Source: Streptomyces sp. NRRL F-5630
Lineage (GTDB): Bacteria > Actinomycetota > Actinomycetes > Streptomycetales > Streptomycetaceae
Direction of reading: 5' to 3'
DNA: 64,000 bases
Assembly (NCBI RefSeq): GCF_000719475.1
Contig: NZ_JOGO01000050.1
Coordinates: 13,781-77,780 of the forward strand
Both the position numbers and the translations under genes were made by a program. Each line of letters starts with the position of its first letter. The first letter of the stretch is position 1. Shown one piece after another: positions 35,972 through 44,370 of this stretch. A model generated the notes under the pieces. The model was not told the origin of the DNA. It saw only the letters and a program-made list of their open reading frames with translations, and made no database searches.

Positions 35972-37186
35972 TCAGCGCCCCGTACGCGTACCGGCGACCC
36001 CCCGCGCCACCGCCCGCCGCAGCTTCGGCGTCAACGGCCGTTCCACGCACCGGTGCAGGAGCCAGGCGAGGAGCAGCATCGCGCCGATCGTCGCGGGGAA
36101 GGTGACGGCGGCGGGGACGCCGAGCGAGACGTGCAGAGCGTGCACGACGACCCAGCCCAGGTGCTCGTGGACCAGGTAGAACGGGTACGTGAGCGCCCCC
36201 GCCACCGTCAGCCAGCGCCAGTCGACGCGGTCGAGCCAGCCCACCGCGATCGCGGCGACGGCCGCGAAGCCGAGCGTCACGAGCGCGATGATCACGACGG
36301 TCGAGCGGTACGAGAAGGCGCCGGGCCCGTCCGGGTGCCACAGGTCGCCGACCGCGTAGTGCTGGCCGAGGAGCAGCCCGAGCAGCGCGAAGCCCCAGCC
36401 GAGGACGTCACGGCGGTCGCGGTGCACGAGGTAGAGGCCGATCCCGCCGACGAAGAACGGCGCGTAGCGCGGCATGAGGACCTGGTCGAGCAATGCCGAG
36501 TCCGCCGCGTCGCCGAGCGCCGCCGCGAGCGTCCACAGCGCGCAGAAGAGGACCACCCTGCGCCGCGTGACCCCGGGCAGCACGACGCACACCGCGAAGA
36601 GCGCGTAGAACCGGACCTCGGCCCACAGCGTCCAGCACACCCCGAGCACGCGGGGGGCGCCGAGCGGCATCTGGAGCAGCGTCAGGTTGAGGAGCGTGTC
36701 ACTCGGCGAGAGCGCGTGCCACAGCACCCACGGCAGTGCGAACACGCCGCTGACCAGCAGGATCGCCGCCCAGTACGCGGGCATGAGGCGCGCCACGCGC
36801 GAGGCGAAGAAGTCCGTGAGGCCGCGCCCCCAGCCGCTCATGCAGATCACGAAGCCGCTGATGACGAAGAAGATCTGCACCCCGAGCGGACCGTAGGCGA
36901 ACCACTCGTGCAGGCGCGGGAACTGGGCGGCGGGCGAGGCGCCCCAGGCCCGCGTGATGTCGCCGCCCCGGCCGCCGTAGTGGTAGCACGCGACCATGAG
37001 CGCGGCGAGGAGGCGCAGGCCGTCCAGGGCGCGCAGACGGGGACGCCGGGGCGGCACGGGGCCGGTCGCCGCCGGGCCGGGAAGCGCGGCCTCGGTGGGG
37101 AGCGCCGCCTTGGTGGGAGGACCGGCCTCGGTGGGGAGCGCGCGGGGGAGCGGGGCCGCGGGGGCGGGCTCGGCGGGTGCGGACAT
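35972..37186 (-). CDS. Acyltransferase 3 family membrane protein (OafA/YrhL-like)
   Basis: 404 residues: a disordered N-terminus of about 50 residues with repeated PTEAxLP units, then about ten transmembrane helices. Landmarks are LRALDGLRLLAALMVACYHY (catalytic His segment) and LGVQIFFVISGFVICMS. These enzymes move acyl groups from the cytoplasm to surface glycans. Placed at the border of the glycopolymer cluster, it may O-acetylate the polymer; this is contextual. ATG 37186 was chosen over long in-frame extensions that are Arg/Gly-rich and lack a ribosome site. Confidence 0.88.
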   Translation of the reverse strand: MSAPAEPAPAAPLPRALPTEAGPPTKAALPTEAALPGPAATGPVPPRRPRLRALDGLRLLAALMVACYHYGGRGGDITRAWGASPAAQFPRLHEWFAYGPLGVQIFFVISGFVICMSGWGRGLTDFFASRVARLMPAYWAAILLVSGVFALPWVLWHALSPSDTLLNLTLLQMPLGAPRVLGVCWTLWAEVRFYALFAVCVVLPGVTRRRVVLFCALWTLAAALGDAADSALLDQVLMPRYAPFFVGGIGLYLVHRDRRDVLGWGFALLGLLLGQHYAVGDLWHPDGPGAFSYRSTVVIIALVTLGFAAVAAIAVGWLDRVDWRWLTVAGALTYPFYLVHEHLGWVVVHALHVSLGVPAAVTFPATIGAMLLLAWLLHRCVERPLTPKLRRAVARGVAGTRTGR

Positions 37187-37526
37187 GCGCGCCTTCTTAG
37201 GGACGGGCGGACGACGAGGCCGCCGGTCCCGGTCGGGGGAGGCACGGCGGCCCTGGCAGCGTAGGGAGCGCGACCGCCTCCCGTACGGCCCCCGCGGCTC
37301 CGTTCGCCAGGTCTTCGGCGAGAGTTCACCGGCGGCTCCCGCGCCCGGCGACCGCCACGGGAACGGGATTCGCCACCCCTTCGCCCCCCGTTCACCTTGA
37401 CGTGGCGGCGCTTTCCCCCGCGCGCCGAAGACTGCCGCACGCCGCCGTCCGCGTCCACGCGCCCCCCGGGGGCTTCGCACCCGTTGGCGCACCGCACACC
37501 CGCACCACCGAACCGCCAGGAGAGCC
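37187..37526. other. Divergent intergenic region at the left edge of the glycopolymer cluster
   Basis: 340 bases between acyltransferase and GT29-like gene starts. No coding signal; it should hold both promoters. AGGAGAG at 37518-37524 is the ribosome site for the plus-strand gene. Confidence 0.45.
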
Positions 37527-39086
37527 ATGCCGAGAAGCCGAGCCCTCAGTCCGCAGGAGGAGCGGGGCGCCGTCAAGGAGCCGCCGCCCACCCTGGAGGA
37601 GTGCCTGCGGGCCTGCGCCACGCACAGCGGGAAGCTCGTCGCGGGCCTCGACCGGCGGCGCGGCGAACTCGCGGAAGCCCTGCGGGCCCTGCTCGCCCTG
37701 CACGCCTCGCGCGCCCTGCCCGCCGGAGCGCCGCGCGCCGAACGCGGCCCGGTCTCCGCGCTGTTGCGCCGCGCCCAGGCCACCGCCTCGGGCACCCCCA
37801 CCGCCGCCCCCGGACCGCTCACCCTCGACAACCCGCTCCTCGACGCGCTCCTCACCGTCGGCGGCAAGGCGCTGGACTGCGGGTACGAGGACGAGCGCGC
37901 CCTCGCCGATGTCGTCTCGCGCTGCCTGGTCGCCCTGCGCAAGGGCTCGCGGGCCGCGTGGCGGCTGCGCGGGCGCGTACTGGAGGCGCAGGGCGCGTAC
38001 GCGGAGGCGGCCGACGCCTACGACGCGTACCTGAGCCGGACCGAGGAGGACGGCTTCGGGGTGCGGGCCCGCGTCGCGGGGCTGCGGCTCGCCGCGGAAC
38101 GCGAGCGCGACCTCGCCGGGCTGCTCGCCCTCGCCCGCCCGGCGGCGGAGGCGTTCCGCGCGGAGCCCCTCACGGAGACGTGGTTCGACGGCCTGGAGCA
38201 CCTCGACCGCGGTGAACCCGACGCCGCCCACGACCGGTTCGCCGGGGCGCTGCTCGGTCTCGCCGACCGGGGCGAATGGCGCGAGTTCCAGGAAGCCCTG
38301 GGCCGTACGCTCGACGCGAGCCTCCACGACCTCGACAGCCGCGTCACCGCGCCGGGACCGGACTCGCCCGTCCCCGGCGGCGCGGACGGCGAGCCCCGCG
38401 CCGCGCTCAACGCCCTCCTCGCCCACTACGCCGACCTCACCCGCTCCCGTCAGCGCGGCCCCGTCGACGAGCCCACCTTCGGCGGCACCACGTGGCTCTC
38501 GCTCGGCGAGTTCCGCAACAGGATCGCCGGGCGCTCGGTCTGCCTCGTGGCCAACTCCGGCCGCGTGGGCTCGGGGACGCTCGGCGCGGAGATCGACGCC
38601 TACGACCTCGTGGTGCGCTTCAACTCGTACCGCATCGACGCGCCGGCGACCGGCGCGCGCACCGACATCCACGTCACGATCCACAAGCATGCCTTCAACT
38701 GGGACCAGCACGTCGACACCCGCCTCGTGTTCGGCGGGGACGTGGGCGCCTGGCGGTCCTCGCTGCGCAACCGGCTCGTCCCGGGGGCCCAGAAGCACCT
38801 CGGCGACGACTCGCTGCGGTGGCCGCTGCGCGAGATCGGCAAGGTGGGCCCCGAGGAGTGGCCCGGCATCCCGACCACGGGCTTCAACACGCTCTTCCTC
38901 CTCGACTTCCTCGACGTGAACCCCGTCATCGACCTCATCGGCTTCGACTTCTACGAGAGCGGCGCCTACCGCACGAGCGAGGCGATGCGGATGCCGGTGA
39001 CCTCGGTCCACGAGTACGCCGACGAGAAGACGTGGGTGCTCGACCGCGCGACGAAGGTGACCGAGCACCGGATCAGCCTGCGCTGA
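37527..39086 (+). CDS. GT29 (sialyltransferase)-like glycosyltransferase with helical N-terminal extension
   Basis: 519 residues. Residues 1-290 are helical with a TPR-like stretch (AWRLRGRVLEAQGAYAEAAD). The C-terminal 190 residues carry sialyltransferase-type motifs: L motif SVCLVANSGRVGSGTLGAEI followed by VVRFNSYR (about 337-370), S motif PTTGFNTLFLLDFLDV with LIGFDFYES (about 449-480) and a VS-like HEYADE (His-x4-Glu, about 495). GT29 enzymes use CMP-sialic acid and are best known from animals. With NeuA and NeuB genes 7-9 kb away, a CMP-nonulosonic acid donor is available. Probably cytoplasmic. ATG 37527 has AGGAGAG upstream. Confidence 0.85.
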   Translation: MPRSRALSPQEERGAVKEPPPTLEECLRACATHSGKLVAGLDRRRGELAEALRALLALHASRALPAGAPRAERGPVSALLRRAQATASGTPTAAPGPLTLDNPLLDALLTVGGKALDCGYEDERALADVVSRCLVALRKGSRAAWRLRGRVLEAQGAYAEAADAYDAYLSRTEEDGFGVRARVAGLRLAAERERDLAGLLALARPAAEAFRAEPLTETWFDGLEHLDRGEPDAAHDRFAGALLGLADRGEWREFQEALGRTLDASLHDLDSRVTAPGPDSPVPGGADGEPRAALNALLAHYADLTRSRQRGPVDEPTFGGTTWLSLGEFRNRIAGRSVCLVANSGRVGSGTLGAEIDAYDLVVRFNSYRIDAPATGARTDIHVTIHKHAFNWDQHVDTRLVFGGDVGAWRSSLRNRLVPGAQKHLGDDSLRWPLREIGKVGPEEWPGIPTTGFNTLFLLDFLDVNPVIDLIGFDFYESGAYRTSEAMRMPVTSVHEYADEKTWVLDRATKVTEHRISLR

Positions 39087-39147
39087 GCCCCCGCCCGGCA
39101 CCCGTGACCCCTGTACTCCCTCGCAGACCTGAGGACTTCACCCCGCC

Positions 39148-41523
39148 ATGTCCCGTACCACCGCCTCCGCCGCCCCGCCCGCCGTCCACACCCCCCAAGC
39201 GCCCGTGCGCGAGGCCGCGGCGGACGACGTGCGCGACCTCACGGGCAAGCGCCGCGTCGCCTTCGCGAGCTTCGTCGACGAGAACTACCTCCCCGGCTTC
39301 CTCGCCCTGCTGCGCTCCCTCGCCCTGAGCAACCCGGAGGTGTGCGAGGACTTCCTCGTCCTCCACGACGGCCTGCGCCCCGCGTCCCTCGCGCGCATCC
39401 GCGCCCTGCACCCGCGCGTCAAGCCGCGCCGCGTGGACGCCGCCCGCTACGACGCCTACGCCAAGGGCGACCAGAGCAACTACCTCGTCCGCAAGGCGTA
39501 CTTCCTCCTCGACGTCTTCCGCGTCCGCGACTACGACACGATCATCACGCTCGACACGGACATGGTCGTCCTCGGCGACCTCTCCGAACTCCTGCGCCTG
39601 CGCGAAGGACTCGCCGCCGTACCGCAGTTCTTCTACGGCACCCACAAGCTCAACAGCGGACTCCTCGTCATCCAGCGGGAGTTCCTCTCCGACGCCTTCT
39701 GCGAGCGCATCGACGAGACCGGCCTCGCGGGCAGCTACGAACTCGACAAGCACGACCAGGGCATCCTCAACGCCGTGCTCGACGGGGACTTCGTGCGCCT
39801 GCCCGCCCGCTACAACTTCGTCAAGCGCCGCCTGTCGGGCGACAAGCCCGTCCCGGACGACACCGCCGTGCTGCACTTCACCGGACGCCACAAGCCGTGG
39901 CAGGGCGGCGAGAACGGGTACGCGGAGGCCGAGGCCCGCTGGCGCGAATTCCACCTCACCGAGCGGGAGTTCCAGGACGCGTACCTCGCCCTGCCCGGCG
40001 CGAAGCACCCCGACCTCCTCGTGCACCTCGGCACCCCGTACGTCCACCGCACGGGCGACGTCGAGGCGGCCCGCAGGATCGCCTCGGCGCACATCGGCGC
40101 GGGGCACTTCGAGGAAGCCGTCGAGATCCTGCGCGCGGTCCGCATACCCGTGCACGACGCGTGGCCGCACGAGGTGCTCGGCCACGCCCTGCTCAGCGTC
40201 TCGCGCTACGCGGAGGCCACGAGCCACCTGCTCCTCGCGGCCACCTCGCCGAACCGCGCCCCGACCGCGTACAGCCGCCTCGCGCAGATCGCCTGGATAC
40301 ACCACCGCGACGAGGAGGCCCACGCGTACGCCGAGAAGGGCCTCTCGGTCGACCCGACGCACCGCGCCTCGCGCATCTGGCACCAGCGCACCCGCCACGC
40401 CGCCCCCGGGGGCCAGCCGCCCCACCGGACCGAGGGCCCCGCGCACGAGCAACTGGCCCATGTCGCCTTCTACATGGAGGGCCAGGGCAACGCGGGCGAC
40501 AAGGTCCTCCCCGAGTCGGTGCGCCTCGCCCTGGACGCCGACCCCTCCGCGCGCCGCTGGCACTCCCTGCACGCGCACCGCCTCTTCGACCGCGACGCGC
40601 TCGCCGAGGTCAACAGGCGGCGCGGGCTCGTCATCGGCGGCGGCGGCCTCTTCATCCCCGACACCGCGCCGAACGGCAACAGCGGCTGGCAGTGGAACGT
40701 ACCGCCCGAGCACCTGCGCGCGATCGAGGTGCCCGTCATCGTGCACGCAGTCGGCTTCAACGCCTTCGACGGCCAGTCCTACCGCCACCGCCGCTTCCAC
40801 GAGAGCCTGCGGCTCCTCGCCGAGCAGTCCTCCTTCTTCGGCCTGCGCAACCACGGCTCGGTGGAGAAGGTACGGGCCCTGCTCCCGCCCCACCTGCGCG
40901 AGCGCGTGCGCTGGCAGCCCTGCCCGACGACGGTGACGCGCCACCTCGTGCCCGGCTGGACCGATCCCGTCGCGCGCGAGGACACGATCCTCCTCAACGC
41001 CGCCTACGACCGCGCGGGCCTGCGCTTCGGCCACGACTACCCGTACTTCCTCGACCAGATGGCCCGCGCCGTCCGGGGCCTCGGGGCGCTCGCCCAGGTG
41101 AAGATCGCCGCGCACGCGCTCGACGACGAACGCCTCGCCCACGATCTGCGCCGCACGCACGGCATCTCCCTGCCGGTGCTGCCGATGTACGACTGGGACA
41201 ACGACGAGATCCGCGCGGCCTACGCGAAGACGCGCCTGGTCATCGGGATGCGCGGCCACGCGGGCATGATCCCCTTCGGCTGCGGCACCCCGATCCTGAG
41301 CCTCGTCTCGCACCCGAAGATGGCGTACTTCCTCGCCGACATCGACCGCCCCGAGTGGGGCATCAGCGTCCACGACCGCCACCTGGCCGACCACCTCACC
41401 GAGGCCGCCCGCACCCTGCTGGCCGACCACGGGGCGAGCGTGGCGGACGTGCACGAGCGGCAGCGGATGCTGTGGGAGGTGACGCGCGGGAACGGGGCGG
41501 ACATCAGGGCGGTGCTGGCCTGA
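39148..41523 (+). CDS. Fusion: GT8 glycosyltransferase + TPR-like linker + polysaccharide pyruvyl transferase
   Basis: 791 residues in three parts. About 30-285 is a GT8 glycosyltransferase with RVAFASFVDENYLPGFLALL, the DxD in IITLDTDMVVLGDL and LNSGLLVIQ. About 300-410 is helical and TPR-like (YAEATSHLLLAATSPN, EEAHAYAEKGLSVDP). About 425-791 is a PS_pyruv_trans domain with YMEGQGNAGDKVLPES, GLVIGGGGLFIPDT and RLVIGMRGHAGMIPFGCGTP. It may add a sugar and ketal pyruvate to the wall polymer. It follows the GT29-like gene by 61 bases and is probably co-transcribed. The two catalytic domains are usually separate proteins. Confidence 0.88.
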   Translation: MSRTTASAAPPAVHTPQAPVREAAADDVRDLTGKRRVAFASFVDENYLPGFLALLRSLALSNPEVCEDFLVLHDGLRPASLARIRALHPRVKPRRVDAARYDAYAKGDQSNYLVRKAYFLLDVFRVRDYDTIITLDTDMVVLGDLSELLRLREGLAAVPQFFYGTHKLNSGLLVIQREFLSDAFCERIDETGLAGSYELDKHDQGILNAVLDGDFVRLPARYNFVKRRLSGDKPVPDDTAVLHFTGRHKPWQGGENGYAEAEARWREFHLTEREFQDAYLALPGAKHPDLLVHLGTPYVHRTGDVEAARRIASAHIGAGHFEEAVEILRAVRIPVHDAWPHEVLGHALLSVSRYAEATSHLLLAATSPNRAPTAYSRLAQIAWIHHRDEEAHAYAEKGLSVDPTHRASRIWHQRTRHAAPGGQPPHRTEGPAHEQLAHVAFYMEGQGNAGDKVLPESVRLALDADPSARRWHSLHAHRLFDRDALAEVNRRRGLVIGGGGLFIPDTAPNGNSGWQWNVPPEHLRAIEVPVIVHAVGFNAFDGQSYRHRRFHESLRLLAEQSSFFGLRNHGSVEKVRALLPPHLRERVRWQPCPTTVTRHLVPGWTDPVAREDTILLNAAYDRAGLRFGHDYPYFLDQMARAVRGLGALAQVKIAAHALDDERLAHDLRRTHGISLPVLPMYDWDNDEIRAAYAKTRLVIGMRGHAGMIPFGCGTPILSLVSHPKMAYFLADIDRPEWGISVHDRHLADHLTEAARTLLADHGASVADVHERQRMLWEVTRGNGADIRAVLA

Positions 41524-41603
41524 GGGACGGCGGCGGGAGGACGCCGGGGACCCGGGAGGCGAGGGGCGGGCCGGGGACCTGAGAGGCGGGGCGGGAAGGA
41601 GCC

Positions 41604-41638
41604 GGGGGGCGGGCCATGCCGGGGGTGGCCCGCCCCCC
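41604..41638. terminator. Convergent terminator hairpin
   Basis: GGGGGGCGGGCC pairs with GGCCCGCCCCCC around an 11-base loop, between the ends of the pyruvyltransferase fusion gene and the minus-strand polysialyltransferase-like gene. It can serve both directions. Confidence 0.75.
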
Positions 41639-41648
41639 TCCCGTGCCC

Positions 41649-42995
41649 CTACTTCCTCCGTACCACCCGTGACCGCAGCGCCCGCGTCCTGCGGGCCACC
41701 TTGCGGACCGTCGCGTTGCGCGGCAGGAAGCCGAGCTGCTGGGGCATTCCGCCGGGGAGGCCCAGCGTCGTCAGGCGCTTGCGCTTGATGTAGCGCCTGG
41801 CCGCCTCCTCGCCGCAGGCCGTGAGGTGGGCCTCGGCGCGGGGGCGCAGCCCGGGGTGGATCTTGGGCTGCATCGCGAAGCCGACCGCGACGAGGAGTTC
41901 CTGCGTCGCCGGGCTCGCCGCGAGGTCCTGGGACGCGACCGCCTCCGGGTCCGACAGGTCGGGGAGGAGGGCGTCGACGAGCGTCACGGGAACGCGGTTG
42001 CTGTTCTCGAACGGCGTCAGGCGCTCCAGGAGCCGGCCCGTCCCGGTCCGCGCGACCGGCAGGCCGTAGAACGTCCCCGCCGTGAGCAGCGCCGTCGAGA
42101 AGCAGCCCACGACGAGCGCCGGCTTCAGCACCGGATAGAGCGTCTCGGCGAGCAAGGGGACGTCGAGCACCAGGAGTTCGGCGCCGAGCCGTTCCGCCTC
42201 CGCCTCCATGAGCCGGGCCCAGCGGGCCGGCGCGGTGGGGTGGGGTTTGAAGACGAGGTGCCGGTGGCCGAGTGCGACAGCACCCCGCACCATCTCCGCG
42301 TGCAGCGTCTCCTCCTCCTCGGCGCTGAGGATACCGAGTGCGGACAGATACTGGCCGAGGAGCAAGGCGGGCCGCTGCGAGGGGAGTTCGGGCAGCGTGG
42401 GCGAGTCCTCGGCGATCTCCGCGAGCACCCGTACGAACGCCTCCGCGTCCACGACCTCCCGCCGGACCCCGAACTCGCTGAGCAGCAGCGGCTCCAGGCC
42501 CGGTACGAGGTCGAGGTGGAGCAGCCGTTCGATACGGGTGCCGAGGAGCGGGTCGAGCTTGTTCCGGGTCGGCCCGTAGCTCATGAGCCCGTCCGCGTAC
42601 ACGTCCACGCGCGCGCCCGTAAAGATCGTGGTGACGGCGAGCGCGGGCACGACCTGGATCGACTCGACGACGAACTCGACCTCCTCGTCGGGCCCGAGGC
42701 CCCACAGGAGCCGCAAGTAGCGTTCCCACAGTGGCACATCGTCCGGCGCGGGGTCCCACGCGCCCGGGTGGAAGGGCGCGATGGCCTCGTTCCAGTGCCG
42801 TACCTCGTCGAAGCGCGTACGAAGGCGCGAGAAGCCCGCGAGCGCGTCGGGGCCCGGGGTGGTCTCGGGGTTCGCCGCGTTGTTGCTGAGCAGCAGGATC
42901 GTACGGTCCACGGGCGTGAACAGCCCGGCGTCGACGGCGGCGGCGAGCGTCGCCGTCCCGTAGAGCGTCGAGGCGAGGAAGACACGGGTGCTCAC
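41649..42995 (-). CDS. Polysialyltransferase-like glycosyltransferase
   Basis: 448 residues from GTG 42995. N-terminal Rossmann-like start RVFLASTLYGTATLAAAVDAG; a DG-type motif in RVDVYADGLMSYGPTR (about 145); HP motif HLVFKPHPTAPARW (about 265) and a Ser/Thr motif VVGCFSTALLTAGTFYG (about 310). These match the D/E-D/E-G, HP and S motifs described for bacterial polysialyltransferases. The C-terminus is basic (RYIKRKRLT, RRTRALRSRVVRRK) and may bind membrane lipid. It probably elongates the nonulosonic-acid polymer from CMP donors. Its start overlaps the stop of the GT2 gene by 4 bases, so the two form an operon. Confidence 0.8.
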   Translation of the reverse strand: MSTRVFLASTLYGTATLAAAVDAGLFTPVDRTILLLSNNAANPETTPGPDALAGFSRLRTRFDEVRHWNEAIAPFHPGAWDPAPDDVPLWERYLRLLWGLGPDEEVEFVVESIQVVPALAVTTIFTGARVDVYADGLMSYGPTRNKLDPLLGTRIERLLHLDLVPGLEPLLLSEFGVRREVVDAEAFVRVLAEIAEDSPTLPELPSQRPALLLGQYLSALGILSAEEEETLHAEMVRGAVALGHRHLVFKPHPTAPARWARLMEAEAERLGAELLVLDVPLLAETLYPVLKPALVVGCFSTALLTAGTFYGLPVARTGTGRLLERLTPFENSNRVPVTLVDALLPDLSDPEAVASQDLAASPATQELLVAVGFAMQPKIHPGLRPRAEAHLTACGEEAARRYIKRKRLTTLGLPGGMPQQLGFLPRNATVRKVARRTRALRSRVVRRK

Positions 42996-43969
42996 GCGGC
43001 CACCCCCGCGGCGGGGCGGCGGCGCAGGCGGCGCAGGAGGGCCGCGCGCTCGACGTCCATCGACGAGAGCGCGGCGGCGAGCACGTCCTCCGGCAGCCGC
43101 CGCAGCGCGGCGGCGCTCCGCGTCCGCAACTCCCTGGCCACCGAGGGCTGGAAGTGCTCGACGCGCCCGAGATGGTGGGCGATGATCGCGCAGTACGTCC
43201 GTACGGCCTTGGGCAGCAGCACGGCGGCCTCGGGGTCGGCCGCCGTCTCGGCGACGACCTGGTCGAAGGCGGGCAGGAAGTCGAGCTGGCGCACGTCGCC
43301 GATCTGCGTCAGCGAACTCCCCACGCCACGGCGGTAGAAGTAGCCGAGCGTGTTCACGGCCGCGCAGCTCTCCGCCTCCCGGTGCAGCCGCCAGATCCAC
43401 GGCCGGTCCTCGGCGGTGTGCAGCCCCTCGGGGAAGTCGAGCAAGCCCCGTTCCAGCAAGCGCCGGTGGTACAGGCCCGCCCAGGAGTACGGGTAGTCGA
43501 CGGAGGTGGAGCGCTCGGCGGGCAGGATGAGCGCGCGCGGATCGAGCACGACCCCGCGCCGCCCGATGGGCGCCCGGTACACAGACCGCGCCCGCGCTGT
43601 GCACCGCACGTGGTCGACGCGCAGGAAGTCCACGCCGAGGCGTTCGGCCTCCGCGACGAGCCGCGGAAGGTAGCCGGGGGCGAGCCAGTCGTCCCCGTCG
43701 AGGAACGTCAGCCACTCCCCGCGCGCGGCGGCGAGCCCGCTGTTCCTGGCGGTCCCGATACTGCTGTTCACCTCGTGCCGCACCACTCTCGCGGGCGCCC
43801 CGAGCCCCCCGAGGGCCGCCGCCACCACCTCCCCGCTCCCGTCGTCGGAACAGTCGTCCACGAAGACGAACTCGTAGTCCGCACGGGCATTGGCGCGCAG
43901 TGAACGCAGCGCCTCGGACACATAGGGCCGCACATTGTGGAACGGCACGATGACGGAGAGCTTGGGCAC
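42992..43969 (-). CDS. GT2 family glycosyltransferase
   Basis: 325 residues of GT-A fold. The N-terminus is KLSVIVPFHNVRPYVSEALRSL, followed by YEFVFVDDCSDDGSG, SIGTARNSGLAAARGEWLTF and the DxD motif LDGDDWLAPG (about 90). The C-terminal third is helical. It transfers a sugar in the cytoplasm, probably to a lipid carrier or the growing wall polymer. GTG 43969 is the last possible start before the conserved strand; no good ribosome site precedes it, so a leaderless or weakly translated mRNA is possible. First gene of a two-gene minus-strand operon. Confidence 0.9.
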   Translation of the reverse strand: MPKLSVIVPFHNVRPYVSEALRSLRANARADYEFVFVDDCSDDGSGEVVAAALGGLGAPARVVRHEVNSSIGTARNSGLAAARGEWLTFLDGDDWLAPGYLPRLVAEAERLGVDFLRVDHVRCTARARSVYRAPIGRRGVVLDPRALILPAERSTSVDYPYSWAGLYHRRLLERGLLDFPEGLHTAEDRPWIWRLHREAESCAAVNTLGYFYRRGVGSSLTQIGDVRQLDFLPAFDQVVAETAADPEAAVLLPKAVRTYCAIIAHHLGRVEHFQPSVARELRTRSAAALRRLPEDVLAAALSSMDVERAALLRRLRRRPAAGVAA

Positions 43970-44370
43970 GAGCGCGACGCTAGGGCCTCTCCGGCCCGCC
44001 GGGCTGACCGGCAGGCGACCGGGGGGTGAACGCGGGGCGGCGAGTGGGCCACCTCCGGGACGGCGGGGTCCGGAGCGGCACGCGGGGCCGCCCGGGGCGC
44101 CGCGCCGCCCGTGGGGGCGCGTGTTCCCTCCGCGCGGCACCGCTCGCCGCTCCCCGGCAGCTCTCTCCCCCTGCCCGCGCCCGAGCGGCCTCCCGCCCGC
44201 GCCCGAGCGGCCTCCCGCCCGCGCCCGCGCGGCCTCCCGCCCCCGCCTGCACGGAGGCCCCCTCGCCGCCGCCCCGCGCCGCCCTCCGCCCCCCGCTCGC
44301 TCCGCGCTGTTCACCCGCCGTTGCGGTCGTGTTGGGTGTCCCCTCGGAAACGGTTCCTAGCGTCCGGGGT
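43970..44370. other. Divergent intergenic region with tandem repeat
   Basis: 400 bases between the GT2 and DUF6716 genes, extremely C-rich on the plus strand. It includes three tandem 22-base units and carries the two divergent promoters. A less G+C-rich patch (44322-44370, containing TTGCGG and GTTCCTAG) is the likeliest promoter for the plus-strand operon. Confidence 0.5.
44173..44238. repeat. 22-base tandem repeat, three units
   Basis: Three head-to-tail copies of a unit beginning GCCCGCGCCCGAGCGG; copies 1 and 2 are identical and copy 3 has one change. A degenerate fourth partial unit follows. Likely replication slippage; a regulatory role is possible but unsupported. Confidence 0.8.

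Noticed and set aside
39073..42759. 1228-codon open frame on the minus strand
   Set aside because: It runs antisense to the GT8-pyruvyltransferase gene and out of frame with the polysialyltransferase-like gene; composition is Val/Arg/Gly-rich and without domains, a normal artefact of extreme third-position G+C.
44173..44238. CRISPR-like array
   Set aside because: Units are head-to-tail without spacers and only three copies; a simple tandem repeat.
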